In this document: positions 36,343 through 45,031 of the stretch, piece after piece
Numbering within the stretch: the stretch's first letter is position 1
How the letters are laid out: each line of letters opens with the position of its first letter
DNA from: Caballeronia concitans
GTDB taxonomy: Bacteria > Pseudomonadota > Gammaproteobacteria > Burkholderiales > Burkholderiaceae
DNA: 64,000 bases
Direction of reading: 5' to 3'
Assembly (NCBI RefSeq): GCF_001544615.1
Contig: NZ_FCNV02000004.1
Span: forward strand, 248,001 to 312,000
The notes under the pieces: model-generated
Databases searched by the model: none
The model's input: only the letters and a program-made list of their open reading frames with translations
What the model was told of the DNA's origin: nothing
Translations under genes and position numbers: made by a program

Positions 36343-37347
36343 ATGGACATGTTTCAGCTTTCCCGCGCGCGCGATCTGCCCGACGCGATCAAGGCCGGCG
36401 CATCCGCGCATACCGCGCAGCAAGGCGCCGAAGTGCGCTTTCTCGCGGGCGGCACGACGCTCGTCGATCTGATGAAGCTCAACGTCGAGCGGCCCGTGCG
36501 TATCGTCGATATCAACCGGCTGCCGCTCGGCGAAATCGCGGCGACGGACGACGGCGGCGTGCGCATCGGCGCGACGTCGCGCAATTCGGATGTCGCGCAT
36601 CATCCGCTGATCCGCGAGCGTTATGCGGTGCTTTCGCAGGCGCTGTTGTCGGGCGCGTCCGTGCAGTTGCGCAACATGGCGACGACCGCGGGCAATCTGC
36701 TTCAGCGCACGCGTTGCGTCTATTTCCGCGATACCGCGTCGCCGTGCAACAAGCGCGAGCCGGGAAGCGGCTGCTCCGCGATCGGCGGGGCGAATCGCAT
36801 GATGGCGATTCTCGGCACGAGCGAAGCGTGCATCGCGAGCAATCCGTCTGACATGAACGTCGCGCTTGCCGCACTCGAAGCGACCATTCACGTGGAAGGC
36901 ACGAGCGGCAAGCGCGCGATCGCGTTCGACGACTTCCATCTGCTGCCCGGCACGACGCCCGATCGCGAGCACGTGCTCGAAGCCGGCGATCTCGTCACGC
37001 ACGTGACGCTGCCGCCGCCGGTCGTTGGCGCGCGTTCCGTGTATCTGAAGCTGCGCGACCGCGCATCGTATGAATTCGCGCTCGCTTCGGCGGCGATCGT
37101 CGTCGGCGTGAAGGACGGCCGCATCGCGTATGTTCGCGTGGGGCTGGGCGGCGTCGCGACGAAGCCGTGGCGATCGCGCGAAGCCGAGAAGGAACTGCAA
37201 GACGCCGCGCCCGAAGAAACCGCGTTCCGGCGCGCCGCCGACGCCGCGCTCGCCGACGCGAAGCCGCAAAGCGAAAACGGCTTCAAGGTGGAACTGGCGA
37301 AGCGCTGCATCGTGCATGCGCTCACGCTCGCCACGCAGGCATCCTGA
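36343..37347 (+). CDS. paoB: FAD subunit of molybdenum hydroxylase with extra Fe-S motif (PaoB-like)
   Basis: A 334-residue subunit of the CO-dehydrogenase flavoprotein family. FLAGGTTLVDLMKL near residue 35 binds FAD. An insertion with RCVYFRDTASPCNKREPGSGC near 125 supplies the cysteines of an additional [4Fe-4S] cluster, as in PaoB and 4-hydroxybenzoyl-CoA reductase. It follows the Fe-S subunit by 10 nt with GGAGCG as ribosome site. Confidence 0.92.
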   Translation: MDMFQLSRARDLPDAIKAGASAHTAQQGAEVRFLAGGTTLVDLMKLNVERPVRIVDINRLPLGEIAATDDGGVRIGATSRNSDVAHHPLIRERYAVLSQALLSGASVQLRNMATTAGNLLQRTRCVYFRDTASPCNKREPGSGCSAIGGANRMMAILGTSEACIASNPSDMNVALAALEATIHVEGTSGKRAIAFDDFHLLPGTTPDREHVLEAGDLVTHVTLPPPVVGARSVYLKLRDRASYEFALASAAIVVGVKDGRIAYVRVGLGGVATKPWRSREAEKELQDAAPEETAFRRAADAALADAKPQSENGFKVELAKRCIVHALTLATQAS

Positions 37348-37368
37348 ACCGAATCGAGGAACGCATCC

Positions 37369-39606
37369 ATGTCCACCGCGCCCGACATCAAGCCGTCCGC
37401 CAACGGATTCATCGGACGGCCTCAATCGCGCATCGACGGGCCGCAGAAGGTCTGCGGCCGCGCGACGTATACATCCGACGTCGATTTGCCCGGCATGCTG
37501 TACGCGGTGCCGGTCGGCAGCACCATTGCGAGCGGCAGGATCACGTCGCTCGAATTCGCCGCCGCGCAAGCCATGCCCGGCGTCAAGCTCATCCTGCATC
37601 GCGGGAACGTGGGGCGGCTGTATCGCATTCCGGCCAATTCGTTCGAAGACGGCTATGTCGACGAACAGCGTCCGCCCTTCGAGGACGACGTGATCCGCTA
37701 TTACGGCCAGTACGTCGCGTGCGTGGTCGCGGAGACGTTCGAAGCCGCGAGCGCGGCGGCGGCTGCGATCAAGGTCGGCTATGAGGTCGCAAAGCACGAC
37801 GTCAGCGCGACGCTCGCGCCCGACCAGGAATCGAAAGTCCAGAGCGAACGCGGCGATCCGGCCGGCGCATTCGACAGCGCGCCCGTGAAGATCGACGAGA
37901 CCTATGTGACGCCGACGGAAACGCACAATCCGATCGAACTGCACGCGACCGTCGCGCATTGGGACGGCGACAACTACACGTTCTACGAGACGAGCCAGGC
38001 GGTGGCGAATCATCGCGGCACGCTCGTGCAGATGCTCGGCGTGCCGAAAGAGAAAGTGCGCGTGATTTCGCGCTTTCTCGGCTCCGGCTTCGGCAGCAAG
38101 CTGTGGATGTGGCCGCATTCGCTGCTCGCCGCCGCCGCGACGCGTCAGACGGGCCGCCCGGTGAAGCTCGTGCTGAGCCGCAAGATGATGTTCCAGAACG
38201 TGGGGCATCGGCCGGTGACGCAGCAGCGCGTGCGCCTCGCCGCCACGCAGGACGGCAAGCTCACGTCCGTGCAGCACGACTTCCTGAACCATGCGGCGCT
38301 CGCCGACGAATACACCGAAGATTGCGGCGAAGCCACGCCGCACATGTACAGCACGGCCAATCTACGTGTGACAGGCGGCTCGGTGAAGCGCAACGTCGGT
38401 TCGCCCACGTCGATGCGCGGCCCCGGCGCGGTGCCCGGCCTCTACGCGCTGGAATCGGCGATGAACGAGCTTGCGCTCGCGCTGAAGATGAATCCGGTCG
38501 AACTGCGGCTGCGCAACGAGCCGGGCGTCGACGAAAGCAACGGCTTGCCGTTCTCGTCGCGGCATCTGGTCGAGTGCCTGAAAACCGGCGCGGAGAAGTT
38601 CGGCTGGTCGCGACGCACGCCCGAAGTCGGCTCCATGAAACGCGATGGCCTGACGCTCGGCTGGGGCGTCGGCGCGTGCAGCTGGCCGGGGCTGCGCTTT
38701 TCGGCGGAAGCGATCGTCGACCTGCGCGCGGACGGCACGGCGCGCGTCGTGTGCGGCACGCAGGACATCGGCACGGGCACGTACACGATCCTCGCGCAGC
38801 TCGTCGCGGAGCAGACTGGCATCGCGCTCGACAAGATCGAAGTCGGCCTCGGCGATACCGCGTTGCCCATCGGGCCGATATCCGGCGGATCGGCGGCGAC
38901 GGCATCGGTGGTGCCGGCGGTCTCGGATGCGACGCGGGCGGCCATCGGCATCGTGTTGTCGCGGGCGAGCGCGGCGGAAGGGTCGCCGCTGGCGGGCGCG
39001 AAAGCCGAGGAGCTGGCGTTCAGCGGCGGGCGGGTGCATCGCAAGGGCGAATCGCCGGAGGGCGGCGTGCCCTACACGCGCATTCTCGAAGCGGCGCGGA
39101 TGCACGCGGCGTCGGGCAGTGCGAGCGCGAAGGGCGGCTTCGACGATCCGCTCAAGAAGGACTGGTCGATCCACTCCTACGGCGCGCATTTCGCGGAAGT
39201 CACGTGGGAACCGGCGACGGCGCGGCTGCGCGTGAGCCGCGTCGTGACGGTGATCGACGGCGGCAAGATCCTGAATCCGCGTGCGGCGCGCAATCAGATA
39301 GAAGGCGCGGTGGTGATGGGCGTCGGCATGGCGTTGTTCGAACATACGTCCTACGACGAGCGCTCCGGCGCGCCGGTCAACAGCAGTCTCGCGGATTACG
39401 TCATCGCGACGAATGCGGATACGCCGAAGCTCGATGTCACGTTCCTCGATCATCCCGATACCGTGTTCAACGAGCTCGGCGCGCGGGGAATCGCGGAGAT
39501 CGGGCTGGCGGGGATTGCATCGGCGATCACGGACGCGGTGTATCACGCGACGGGCGTTAGAGTGAGGAAATTGCCGGTGATGATCGAGGATCTCTTAGCG
39601 AATTAA
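37369..39606 (+). CDS. paoC: Molybdopterin-binding catalytic subunit of aldehyde/xanthine oxidoreductase (PaoC-like)
   Basis: A 745-residue large subunit. The aldehyde oxidase a/b hammerhead domain (residues 25-135) is followed by the molybdenum-binding domain with LGSGFGSKLWMWPHS near 240, SMRGPGAVPGLYALES near 345 and GGSAATASV near 505. The catalytic Glu is in GARGIAEIGLAGIASAITDA near 705. Aldehydes or N-heterocycles are the likely substrates. No PaoD/XdhC maturation gene follows, so a chaperone would have to come from elsewhere in the genome. A strong terminator lies 14 nt downstream. Confidence 0.93.
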   Translation: MSTAPDIKPSANGFIGRPQSRIDGPQKVCGRATYTSDVDLPGMLYAVPVGSTIASGRITSLEFAAAQAMPGVKLILHRGNVGRLYRIPANSFEDGYVDEQRPPFEDDVIRYYGQYVACVVAETFEAASAAAAAIKVGYEVAKHDVSATLAPDQESKVQSERGDPAGAFDSAPVKIDETYVTPTETHNPIELHATVAHWDGDNYTFYETSQAVANHRGTLVQMLGVPKEKVRVISRFLGSGFGSKLWMWPHSLLAAAATRQTGRPVKLVLSRKMMFQNVGHRPVTQQRVRLAATQDGKLTSVQHDFLNHAALADEYTEDCGEATPHMYSTANLRVTGGSVKRNVGSPTSMRGPGAVPGLYALESAMNELALALKMNPVELRLRNEPGVDESNGLPFSSRHLVECLKTGAEKFGWSRRTPEVGSMKRDGLTLGWGVGACSWPGLRFSAEAIVDLRADGTARVVCGTQDIGTGTYTILAQLVAEQTGIALDKIEVGLGDTALPIGPISGGSAATASVVPAVSDATRAAIGIVLSRASAAEGSPLAGAKAEELAFSGGRVHRKGESPEGGVPYTRILEAARMHAASGSASAKGGFDDPLKKDWSIHSYGAHFAEVTWEPATARLRVSRVVTVIDGGKILNPRAARNQIEGAVVMGVGMALFEHTSYDERSGAPVNSSLADYVIATNADTPKLDVTFLDHPDTVFNELGARGIAEIGLAGIASAITDAVYHATGVRVRKLPVMIEDLLAN

Positions 39607-39619
39607 GAGCGTGCGTGGG

Positions 39620-39650
39620 TCCGGCCTTTCGAGGCGAAAGGCCGGATTTT
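39620..39650 (+). terminator. Intrinsic terminator of the paoABC-type operon
   Basis: Perfect 12-bp stem TCCGGCCTTTCG / CGAAAGGCCGGA with a 3-nt loop (AGG) and four T residues. Confidence 0.9.
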
Positions 39651-39711
39651 CGTGCTCGCGCGCTATGCTAGACTCGATCGGTGTCCGCGCTACGCAATTG
39701 CACATTCCGCC

Positions 39712-40002
39712 ATGAAACCCTCCATCGCACTCCAGGCTCATCGCGACGATATTCGACGCGTCGTGGAAGCGCATCGTGCGTCGAATGCGCGTGTGTTCGG
39801 GTCCGTTGCCCGCGGCGACGATACGGAAGACAGCGATCTCGATCTGCTGATCGACCCGACGCCACGAACCACGATGCTGGACATCGGTGCAATCCGCCAC
39901 GAACTGCGCACGTTACTCGGCGTCCCAGTCGACGTCCTCACGCCTAACGCGCTTCCGGATCGTACGCGTGAGGTGATCATTGCCGGAGCCATTCCGGTAT
40001 GA
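39712..40002 (+). CDS. mntA: MntA-type antitoxin nucleotidyltransferase
   Basis: A 96-residue minimal nucleotidyltransferase. The active-site motif VFGSVARGDDTEDSDLDLLI (GSx10DxD) is complete, so AMP transfer should be possible. In MntA/HepT (type VII) systems this enzyme AMPylates the HepT RNase near its active site and silences it. The gene overlaps the start of hepT by ATGA, the standard order. Here the toxin frame is broken, so MntA may be an orphan antitoxin. Base composition is slightly less GC-rich than the neighbours, in keeping with transfer. Confidence 0.9.
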   Translation: MKPSIALQAHRDDIRRVVEAHRASNARVFGSVARGDDTEDSDLDLLIDPTPRTTMLDIGAIRHELRTLLGVPVDVLTPNALPDRTREVIIAGAIPV

Positions 40003-40369
40003 GTCGTGACATCCAGACTTTGCTCGAGTACCTGGATCACGTCCTTACCGCAATTCGGCGTATCTCGCGTTACACCCAAGGAATGGACGAGGCGGCTTTC
40101 CTCGAGGACGAATTAATTCAGGACGCGGTTCTTGGCAATCTGGAAAACGTCGGCGACGCATGCAAAACATCCGGCGGCATTTTCCTGACTTCGTCGCAAA
40201 GCATCGAGACGTCCCTTTCTCAGCCGCTTACGAAATGCGCAATGCCATCGCTCACGGCTACCACAAGGTCGATATGAGCGTCATCTGGACGACCGTGGCG
40301 GAAGATCTGCCGGCCATGGAAAGCCAGTTCGAAGCGCTCGCCGCCGAAGCGAAACATCTCGGCGACTAG
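39999..40369 (+). pseudogene. hepT: HepT-type toxin gene, interrupted by a -1 frameshift
   Basis: The frame from 39999 encodes the HepT N-terminus (SRDIQTLLEYLDHVLTAIRR to ENVGDACK) and then runs into 36 unrelated codons, ending at 40277. The rest of HepT (NIRRHFPDFVAKHRDVPF to the end at 40369) continues in the next frame, entered at 40166. It includes the RNase motif RNAIAHGY (Rx4HxY). One missing A in the A-run at 40164-40167 restores a complete protein of about 123 residues. It could be true inactivation or a sequencing error. Programmed slippage is unlikely, as the run is only four A and lacks a tandem slippery site. Confidence 0.85.
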
Positions 40370-40491
40370 TTGCCGTTCGCCGTCCCCAGGCACACCGCTT
40401 GCAGGCCGACGCGATGCAATTCCCCTCCCATTCCGCGCTACCATACTCCCCAGCCCCCATCCCTATGTAGCAGCAATCAGCCGGAGTGCCC

Positions 40492-42666
40492 ATGAACGAA
40501 ATGATTCAACAACACGGCCTCAAGGTCGCCGCGAGTCTCGCCAAGTTCGTCGAAGAAGAAGCCATTCCCGGCACGAACGTCGATGCCGCATCCTTCTGGA
40601 AGGGATTCGATGCCATCGTGCACGACCTCGCGCCGAAGAACCGCGCGCTGCTCGCCGAGCGCGACCGCCTTCAGACCGAACTCGACAACTGGCATCGCAG
40701 CAACCCCGGCCCGGTGCGCGACCTGCGCGCGTATCGCAAGTTTCTGGAAGACATCGGCTATATCGTGCCCGCGCCCGCGCAAGTGCAGGCGATCACGGCC
40801 AACGTCGATCGCGAAATCGCCGAGCAGGCCGGGCCGCAGCTCGTCGTGCCGCTCTCGAATCTGCGCTATGCGCTCAACGCGGCCAACGCGCGCTGGGGCA
40901 GTCTCTACGATGCGCTCTACGGCACCGACGCCATCGACGACAGCGACGGCGCCGAACGCACCGCCGAATTCAACCCGAAGCGCGGCGCGAAGGTCATCGC
41001 GTATGCGCGCGCGTTCCTCGACGACAACGCGCCCCTCGCGCACGGCTCCCACGCCGATGCCACGAAGTACAGCGTCGAGCGCGGCCAGCTCGTCGTCACG
41101 CTGAAGGACGGCAAGAGCAGCCTCGCCAATCCCGAACAATTCGCCGGCTTTCAGGGCGATGCAGCCGCGCCCAGTGCCGTGCTGCTCAAGCACAATGACC
41201 TGCACTTCGAGATTCAGATCGACGCGAATCATTCCATCGGCAAGACGGATGCCGCGCACGTCAAGGACGTGCTGATGGAAGCGGCGGTGAGCACCATCAT
41301 CGATTGCGAAGACTCGGTCGCCGCCGTCGATGCCGCCGACAAGACGCAGCTCTATCGCAACTGGCTCGGCCTGATGCAGGGCCAATTGTCGGAACAGGTC
41401 ACGAAGAATGGCAAGACGTTCACGCGCAGCCTGAACGCGGACCGCGAATACACCGCGCCGGACGGCGGCACGCTCAAGCTGCATGGCCGGTCGCTCCTGT
41501 TCATCCGCAACGTCGGGCATCTGATGACGAACCCCGCCGTGACCGATCGCGACGGCAACGAAATTCCCGAAGGCATCCTCGATGCCGTGATGACGACGCT
41601 CGGCGCGCTGCACGATCTGAAGAACAAGATCAACTCGCGCACCGGCTCCATCTATATCGTCAAGCCGAAGATGCACGGCCCTGCCGAAGTCGCGTTCTCG
41701 GACGAGCTGTTCACGCGCGTCGAAGACCTGTTCGGCCTGCCGCGTCACACGATCAAGATGGGCATCATGGACGAGGAGCGCCGCACGAGCGTGAACCTGA
41801 AGGCGTGCATCGCGGCAGCGAAGGCGCGCGTCGCGTTCATCAATACGGGCTTCCTGGACCGCACCGGCGACGAAATGCATTCGTCGATGGAAGCCGGCCC
41901 GATGATGCGCAAGGGCGACATGAAGTCGTCGGCGTGGATCGGCGCGTACGAGCGCAACAACGTGCTCGTCGGCCTGAACACCGGCTTGCGTGGCCGCGCG
42001 CAGATCGGCAAGGGCATGTGGGCGATGCCGGACCTCATGCACGCGATGCTCGAACAGAAGGTCGCGCATCCGAAGGCCGGCGCGAATACCGCGTGGGTGC
42101 CTTCGCCCACCGCCGCGACGCTGCACGCGCTGCACTACCATCAGATCGACGTGCAGCGCGTTCAGCAAGAGATGGAAAGCATCGACTATGAAGGCGTGAA
42201 AAACGAGCTGCTCGACGGACTGCTGACGATTCCCGTCGTCGAAAAGGCAACGTGGTCGGAAGACGATATCCGCGACGAGATCGAGAACAACGCGCAGGGC
42301 ATTCTGGGTTACGTGGTGCGCTGGATCGATCAGGGCGTCGGCTGCTCGAAGGTGCCGGACATTCACGACGTAGGCCTGATGGAAGATCGCGCGACGCTGC
42401 GCATTTCGAGCCAGCACATTGCGAACTGGCTGCGGCATGGCATCGTGACGGAAGAGCAGGTGCGATCGACGCTCGAACGCATGGCGGCGGTCGTCGACCA
42501 GCAGAACGAGGCCGATCCGTACTATCGCCCGATGGCGCCCGCGTTCGATAGCTCCTACGCGTTCAAGGCCGCCTGCGCGCTCGTCTTCGAAGGACGCACG
42601 CAGCCGAACGGCTACACGGAACCGCTCCTGCACAAGTTCCGGCTGGCCGCGAAGGAAACGATGTAA
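40492..42666 (+). CDS. glcB: Malate synthase G
   Basis: A 724-residue enzyme, the usual length for the monomeric G isoform. Characteristic stretches are [39 protein letters not shown] (catalytic barrel), [19 protein letters not shown] and [20 protein letters not shown]. It condenses glyoxylate and acetyl-CoA to malate, the second half of the glyoxylate or glycolate route. The ATG at 40492 has GGAG 5 nt upstream; a GTG two codons earlier overlaps that site and is unlikely. It is monocistronic. Confidence 0.96.
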   Translation: MNEMIQQHGLKVAASLAKFVEEEAIPGTNVDAASFWKGFDAIVHDLAPKNRALLAERDRLQTELDNWHRSNPGPVRDLRAYRKFLEDIGYIVPAPAQVQAITANVDREIAEQAGPQLVVPLSNLRYALNAANARWGSLYDALYGTDAIDDSDGAERTAEFNPKRGAKVIAYARAFLDDNAPLAHGSHADATKYSVERGQLVVTLKDGKSSLANPEQFAGFQGDAAAPSAVLLKHNDLHFEIQIDANHSIGKTDAAHVKDVLMEAAVSTIIDCEDSVAAVDAADKTQLYRNWLGLMQGQLSEQVTKNGKTFTRSLNADREYTAPDGGTLKLHGRSLLFIRNVGHLMTNPAVTDRDGNEIPEGILDAVMTTLGALHDLKNKINSRTGSIYIVKPKMHGPAEVAFSDELFTRVEDLFGLPRHTIKMGIMDEERRTSVNLKACIAAAKARVAFINTGFLDRTGDEMHSSMEAGPMMRKGDMKSSAWIGAYERNNVLVGLNTGLRGRAQIGKGMWAMPDLMHAMLEQKVAHPKAGANTAWVPSPTAATLHALHYHQIDVQRVQQEMESIDYEGVKNELLDGLLTIPVVEKATWSEDDIRDEIENNAQGILGYVVRWIDQGVGCSKVPDIHDVGLMEDRATLRISSQHIANWLRHGIVTEEQVRSTLERMAAVVDQQNEADPYYRPMAPAFDSSYAFKAACALVFEGRTQPNGYTEPLLHKFRLAAKETM

Positions 42667-42674
42667 CCCTCACG

Positions 42675-42707
42675 GCGCACGCGGCGGCGTCGCGCTGCCG
42701 CGTGCGC
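42675..42707. other. Bidirectional stem-loop between glcB and the tautomerase gene
   Basis: GCGCACGCGGC / GCCGCGTGCGC form a perfect 11-bp stem with an 11-nt loop between the convergent genes. No T-run on either side, so it may only slow polymerase or stabilise the 3' ends. Confidence 0.5.
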
Positions 42708-42716
42708 ATCGAAGCG

Positions 42717-42902
42717 CTATTGCTCCGACCACAGCTTGCCCGCGGTCGCCCAGTTCTCGCGCTTCACGTCCGTCAGGATGATGTCCACCGAACCCGGCTC
42801 GCAGCCGAGCGTCTCGCAGGTCGTGCGCGTGATCGCCTCGACGAACTTGCGCTTCTCTTCCACCGTGCGGCCTTCGAAGAGCTGGATGTTGAAAGTCGGC
42901 AT
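42717..42902 (-). CDS. 4-oxalocrotonate tautomerase family protein
   Basis: A 61-residue tautomerase with the catalytic Pro right after Met (MPTFNIQLFEGRT) and the family's VEEKRKFVEAITRTTCE helix. Proteins of this type form hexamers and interconvert keto and enol forms of small acids. It is the last gene of a minus-strand operon after a class II aldolase (24-nt gap), which suggests that it works on an oxo-acid made there. Its own substrate cannot be assigned. Confidence 0.88.
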   Translation of the reverse strand: MPTFNIQLFEGRTVEEKRKFVEAITRTTCETLGCEPGSVDIILTDVKRENWATAGKLWSEQ

Positions 42903-42926
42903 TGCGTTGATTCCTCCGAGTGAGTT

Positions 42927-43703
42927 CTAGTCACGATAAGACGGGTCGATGCGCGCAAGCTTTCGCAGCAGCGCGGGCCATTCGAGCGCGCCTTCGATAG
43001 CATCGCCGTCGTGCAATTGCGCCGCCGTGCGCGTGACGACTTCCGGCGTCGGCACGATCATCTTCCCCACGCCCGCCAGCGCGCGCAGTTGAATATCGCA
43101 TGCCTTGACGAGCATATCCATCAGCACGTAAGCCTCCGCGATGGTCCGCCCGAGCGTCAGCGGCCCGTGATTGCGCAGAAGCATCGCGCGATGCTCGCCG
43201 AGACTCGCGATGAGCCGCTCGCCTTCCGCACGCGAAAACGCGAGGCCTTCGTAATCGTGATACGCGAGATGGCCGTGAAAGCGCATCGCGTGCTGAGAGG
43301 CCGGCAGCAGGCCGTGCGGCTGCGTCGATACCGCGATCGCCTCGCGCACGTGCAGATGCATCACGCACGCGGCGTCGGCGCGCGCGGCATGGACGGCGGC
43401 GTGCAGCGCGAAGCCGGTCGCGTTGACCGGATGGGCGCTTTCGCCGATCACGTTGCCGTCGATATCGATCTTCACGAGATTCGATGCTGTCACTTCGTCG
43501 AACGCCAGCCCGAACGGGTTGATGAGAAAGCGCCCCGGCTCGCCCGGTACGCTCGCGGAAATGTGCGTGTAGACGACATCGTCCCAGCCGTTCAGCGCGA
43601 CGAGCCGATACGCCGCCGCCAGATCGACGCGCGTCGCGGTTTCGGCGGCCGAGCGCGGCCCGCTTTCGCCGATCCTGCGCTCAAATGTGTGGGTGAACGA
43701 CAT
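42927..43703 (-). CDS. Class II aldolase/adducin family protein
   Basis: A 258-residue protein with the class II aldolase fold. The zinc-binding His pair appears in VMHLHVREAIAVS near residue 108, and a third His in LLRNHGPLTLG near 175. N-terminal AAYRLVALNGWDDVVYTHIS is typical of the adducin-like group. It could cleave or epimerise a phosphorylated or free hydroxy-acid sugar. The ATG at 43703 has GGAGGAGG upstream and lies inside the end of the urea-transporter-like gene (23-nt overlap), showing coupling. Confidence 0.88.
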   Translation of the reverse strand: MSFTHTFERRIGESGPRSAAETATRVDLAAAYRLVALNGWDDVVYTHISASVPGEPGRFLINPFGLAFDEVTASNLVKIDIDGNVIGESAHPVNATGFALHAAVHAARADAACVMHLHVREAIAVSTQPHGLLPASQHAMRFHGHLAYHDYEGLAFSRAEGERLIASLGEHRAMLLRNHGPLTLGRTIAEAYVLMDMLVKACDIQLRALAGVGKMIVPTPEVVTRTAAQLHDGDAIEGALEWPALLRKLARIDPSYRD

Positions 43704-44604
43704 GCGAGCCTCCTCCTTTCGATGATCCTTCGACGCGCCGCGCGACAAGCATCGTCGCCCACGACGCGAGCACGAACGGCGCGGTGAGCGCCGCGATGCC
43801 GGCGCAATCCGCGATGCGCTCGATCGCCACCGCCAGCGCGATCGCGACGAACGCGTAGCGCGCGCCCTGCGGTGCGATGGCAAGCGCCGCGAGCGCCGCA
43901 TTGAAGCCACACGCGCCCGAGAGCAACACGGCGTCGCTCGTGCCGCACAGCCCGTGCAGCGCCGCGCCGAGCGCGCTGCCCGCGAGCGCCCAGCCCGCGC
44001 GTGCAGGCCGCGCGGCAAACAAGCCCGCCGCGATGAACGCGCCCGCGACCGCGCCGGATGCGAACACGATGGGCGCGAGGCCCGCGAACGCGGACATCGT
44101 CAGCGCGGCGACGCCTGCCCGCACCGGCCCGAGCGCGCCGACTTCGCCGCGATCGGCGAGCAACGGCATCCAGCACCAGGTGACGATGATCGCCGGGCTC
44201 GAAAAGATCGGCAAGTCGCGAAGCGAAAGCGCGCGCGTGAGCGGGCTGGCGAGCAGCGTCGCGAACATCGCCGCGACGATGGCGACAGCCGTCGCCTGCG
44301 ACGCATCGCGGATGAACGTGAACGCCGCCAGCGCAGCGAGCGCGCCGTTGAAGCCGTAGAGGTCCTCGCGGATGACGAGGGAATCGGCGGAATCGGTGAT
44401 GACCGTGATGACGTTGCCGACGATCGCGCCGATCACGAGCGCGCACGCGAGGCGCGGGCTCGCGCAGAGCACGCCGGCGAACAGCAGCGCGCCGGTCGCG
44501 GCGTTCCGCTGAAGAACGATCTGCCCGATCGCGCGCGCGAAGCTGCGAAGCTGAGCGCCGAAAGCGGCGTCGGAATGAAGAACGGTGGACACGCGCGGCG
44601 GCAA
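43681..44604 (-). CDS. Urea-transporter-family channel (UT/Yut-like)
   Basis: A 307-residue very hydrophobic protein with internal duplication. Each half carries a version of the urea-transporter signature: LYGFNGALAALAAFTF near residue 82 and CGFNAALAALAI near 232. The helix pattern fits the ten-helix trimeric UT fold. Known members conduct urea down its gradient. No urease or amidase lies in this operon; a class II aldolase and a tautomerase follow. The start is uncertain: TTG at 44604 or GTG at 44592, neither with a clear ribosome site. Confidence 0.78.
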   Translation of the reverse strand: MPPRVSTVLHSDAAFGAQLRSFARAIGQIVLQRNAATGALLFAGVLCASPRLACALVIGAIVGNVITVITDSADSLVIREDLYGFNGALAALAAFTFIRDASQATAVAIVAAMFATLLASPLTRALSLRDLPIFSSPAIIVTWCWMPLLADRGEVGALGPVRAGVAALTMSAFAGLAPIVFASGAVAGAFIAAGLFAARPARAGWALAGSALGAALHGLCGTSDAVLLSGACGFNAALAALAIAPQGARYAFVAIALAVAIERIADCAGIAALTAPFVLASWATMLVARRVEGSSKGGGSHVVHPHI

Positions 44605-44698
44605 CGCTTGAGGAAGCCGCCAGCATAGGACAAGCCGCGCGCGCCGTGCGACGCGGGGCCGTATAGCGGGTATCGGAGGAAAATGCGGAGGTGAAACG

Positions 44699-44723
44699 AA
44701 AACAGCCGCGCGGCGGCGGCTGT
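44699..44723 (-). terminator. Terminator of the 67-residue protein gene
   Basis: On the minus strand, ACAGCCGC-N6-GCGGCTGT is followed by a T-rich tract (TTTTCG), 8 nt past the stop of the small gene. Confidence 0.75.
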
Positions 44724-44731
44724 CTGGCTGT

Positions 44732-44935
44732 TTAGTTGAACGCCAGCGGCATCATCGTGGACCCGTCGATGGTCGCCGTCGCGTAATTCAGGTCGGAACC
44801 CATCTTGACCAGTTCCGTGACGTTTTCACGGAAGTTCGGATGTTTTTCCCACGTGATATAGCTGGCATCGACCACGGCCGACAGCGTGAGCAGCGTAAAA
44901 GCGATCTTTTCGAGAATGACGTAACGGGTGCGCAT
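44732..44935 (-). CDS. Small protein with one membrane helix, unknown function
   Basis: A 67-residue protein with one hydrophobic helix at about residues 8-24 (KIAFTLLTLSAVVDASYITW) and a polar C-terminal half containing NFRENVTELVKMGSDLN. No family was recognised. The ATG at 44935 with GGA about 9 nt upstream is preferred; the dedicated terminator immediately downstream supports a real transcript. Base composition is lower in GC than neighbours. Confidence 0.65.
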   Translation of the reverse strand: MRTRYVILEKIAFTLLTLSAVVDASYITWEKHPNFRENVTELVKMGSDLNYATATIDGSTMMPLAFN

Positions 44936-45031
44936 GACAGTGAATCCAGAATTTGCCGCACATTGTAACAAAGACTAGGGGTTTTCCCTAGTCTTTTGTT
45001 GCGATGCCGCAAACTGAACTGCGCGCTCCGC

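Noticed and set aside
36298-38343. A long minus-strand open frame antisense to the molybdenum hydroxylase genes
   Set aside because: It is antisense to paoB and paoC, which have clear catalytic motifs; it has no recognisable domain or ribosome site.
40161-40170. Programmed -1 ribosomal frameshift in hepT
   Set aside because: The site TGC-AAA-ACA gives no tandem slippery heptamer and only four A residues, too few for efficient transcriptional slippage; HepT is normally made from one frame.
42675-42707. Intrinsic terminator for malate synthase G
   Set aside because: The stem is perfect but no T-run follows on either strand, so it is listed only as a stem-loop.
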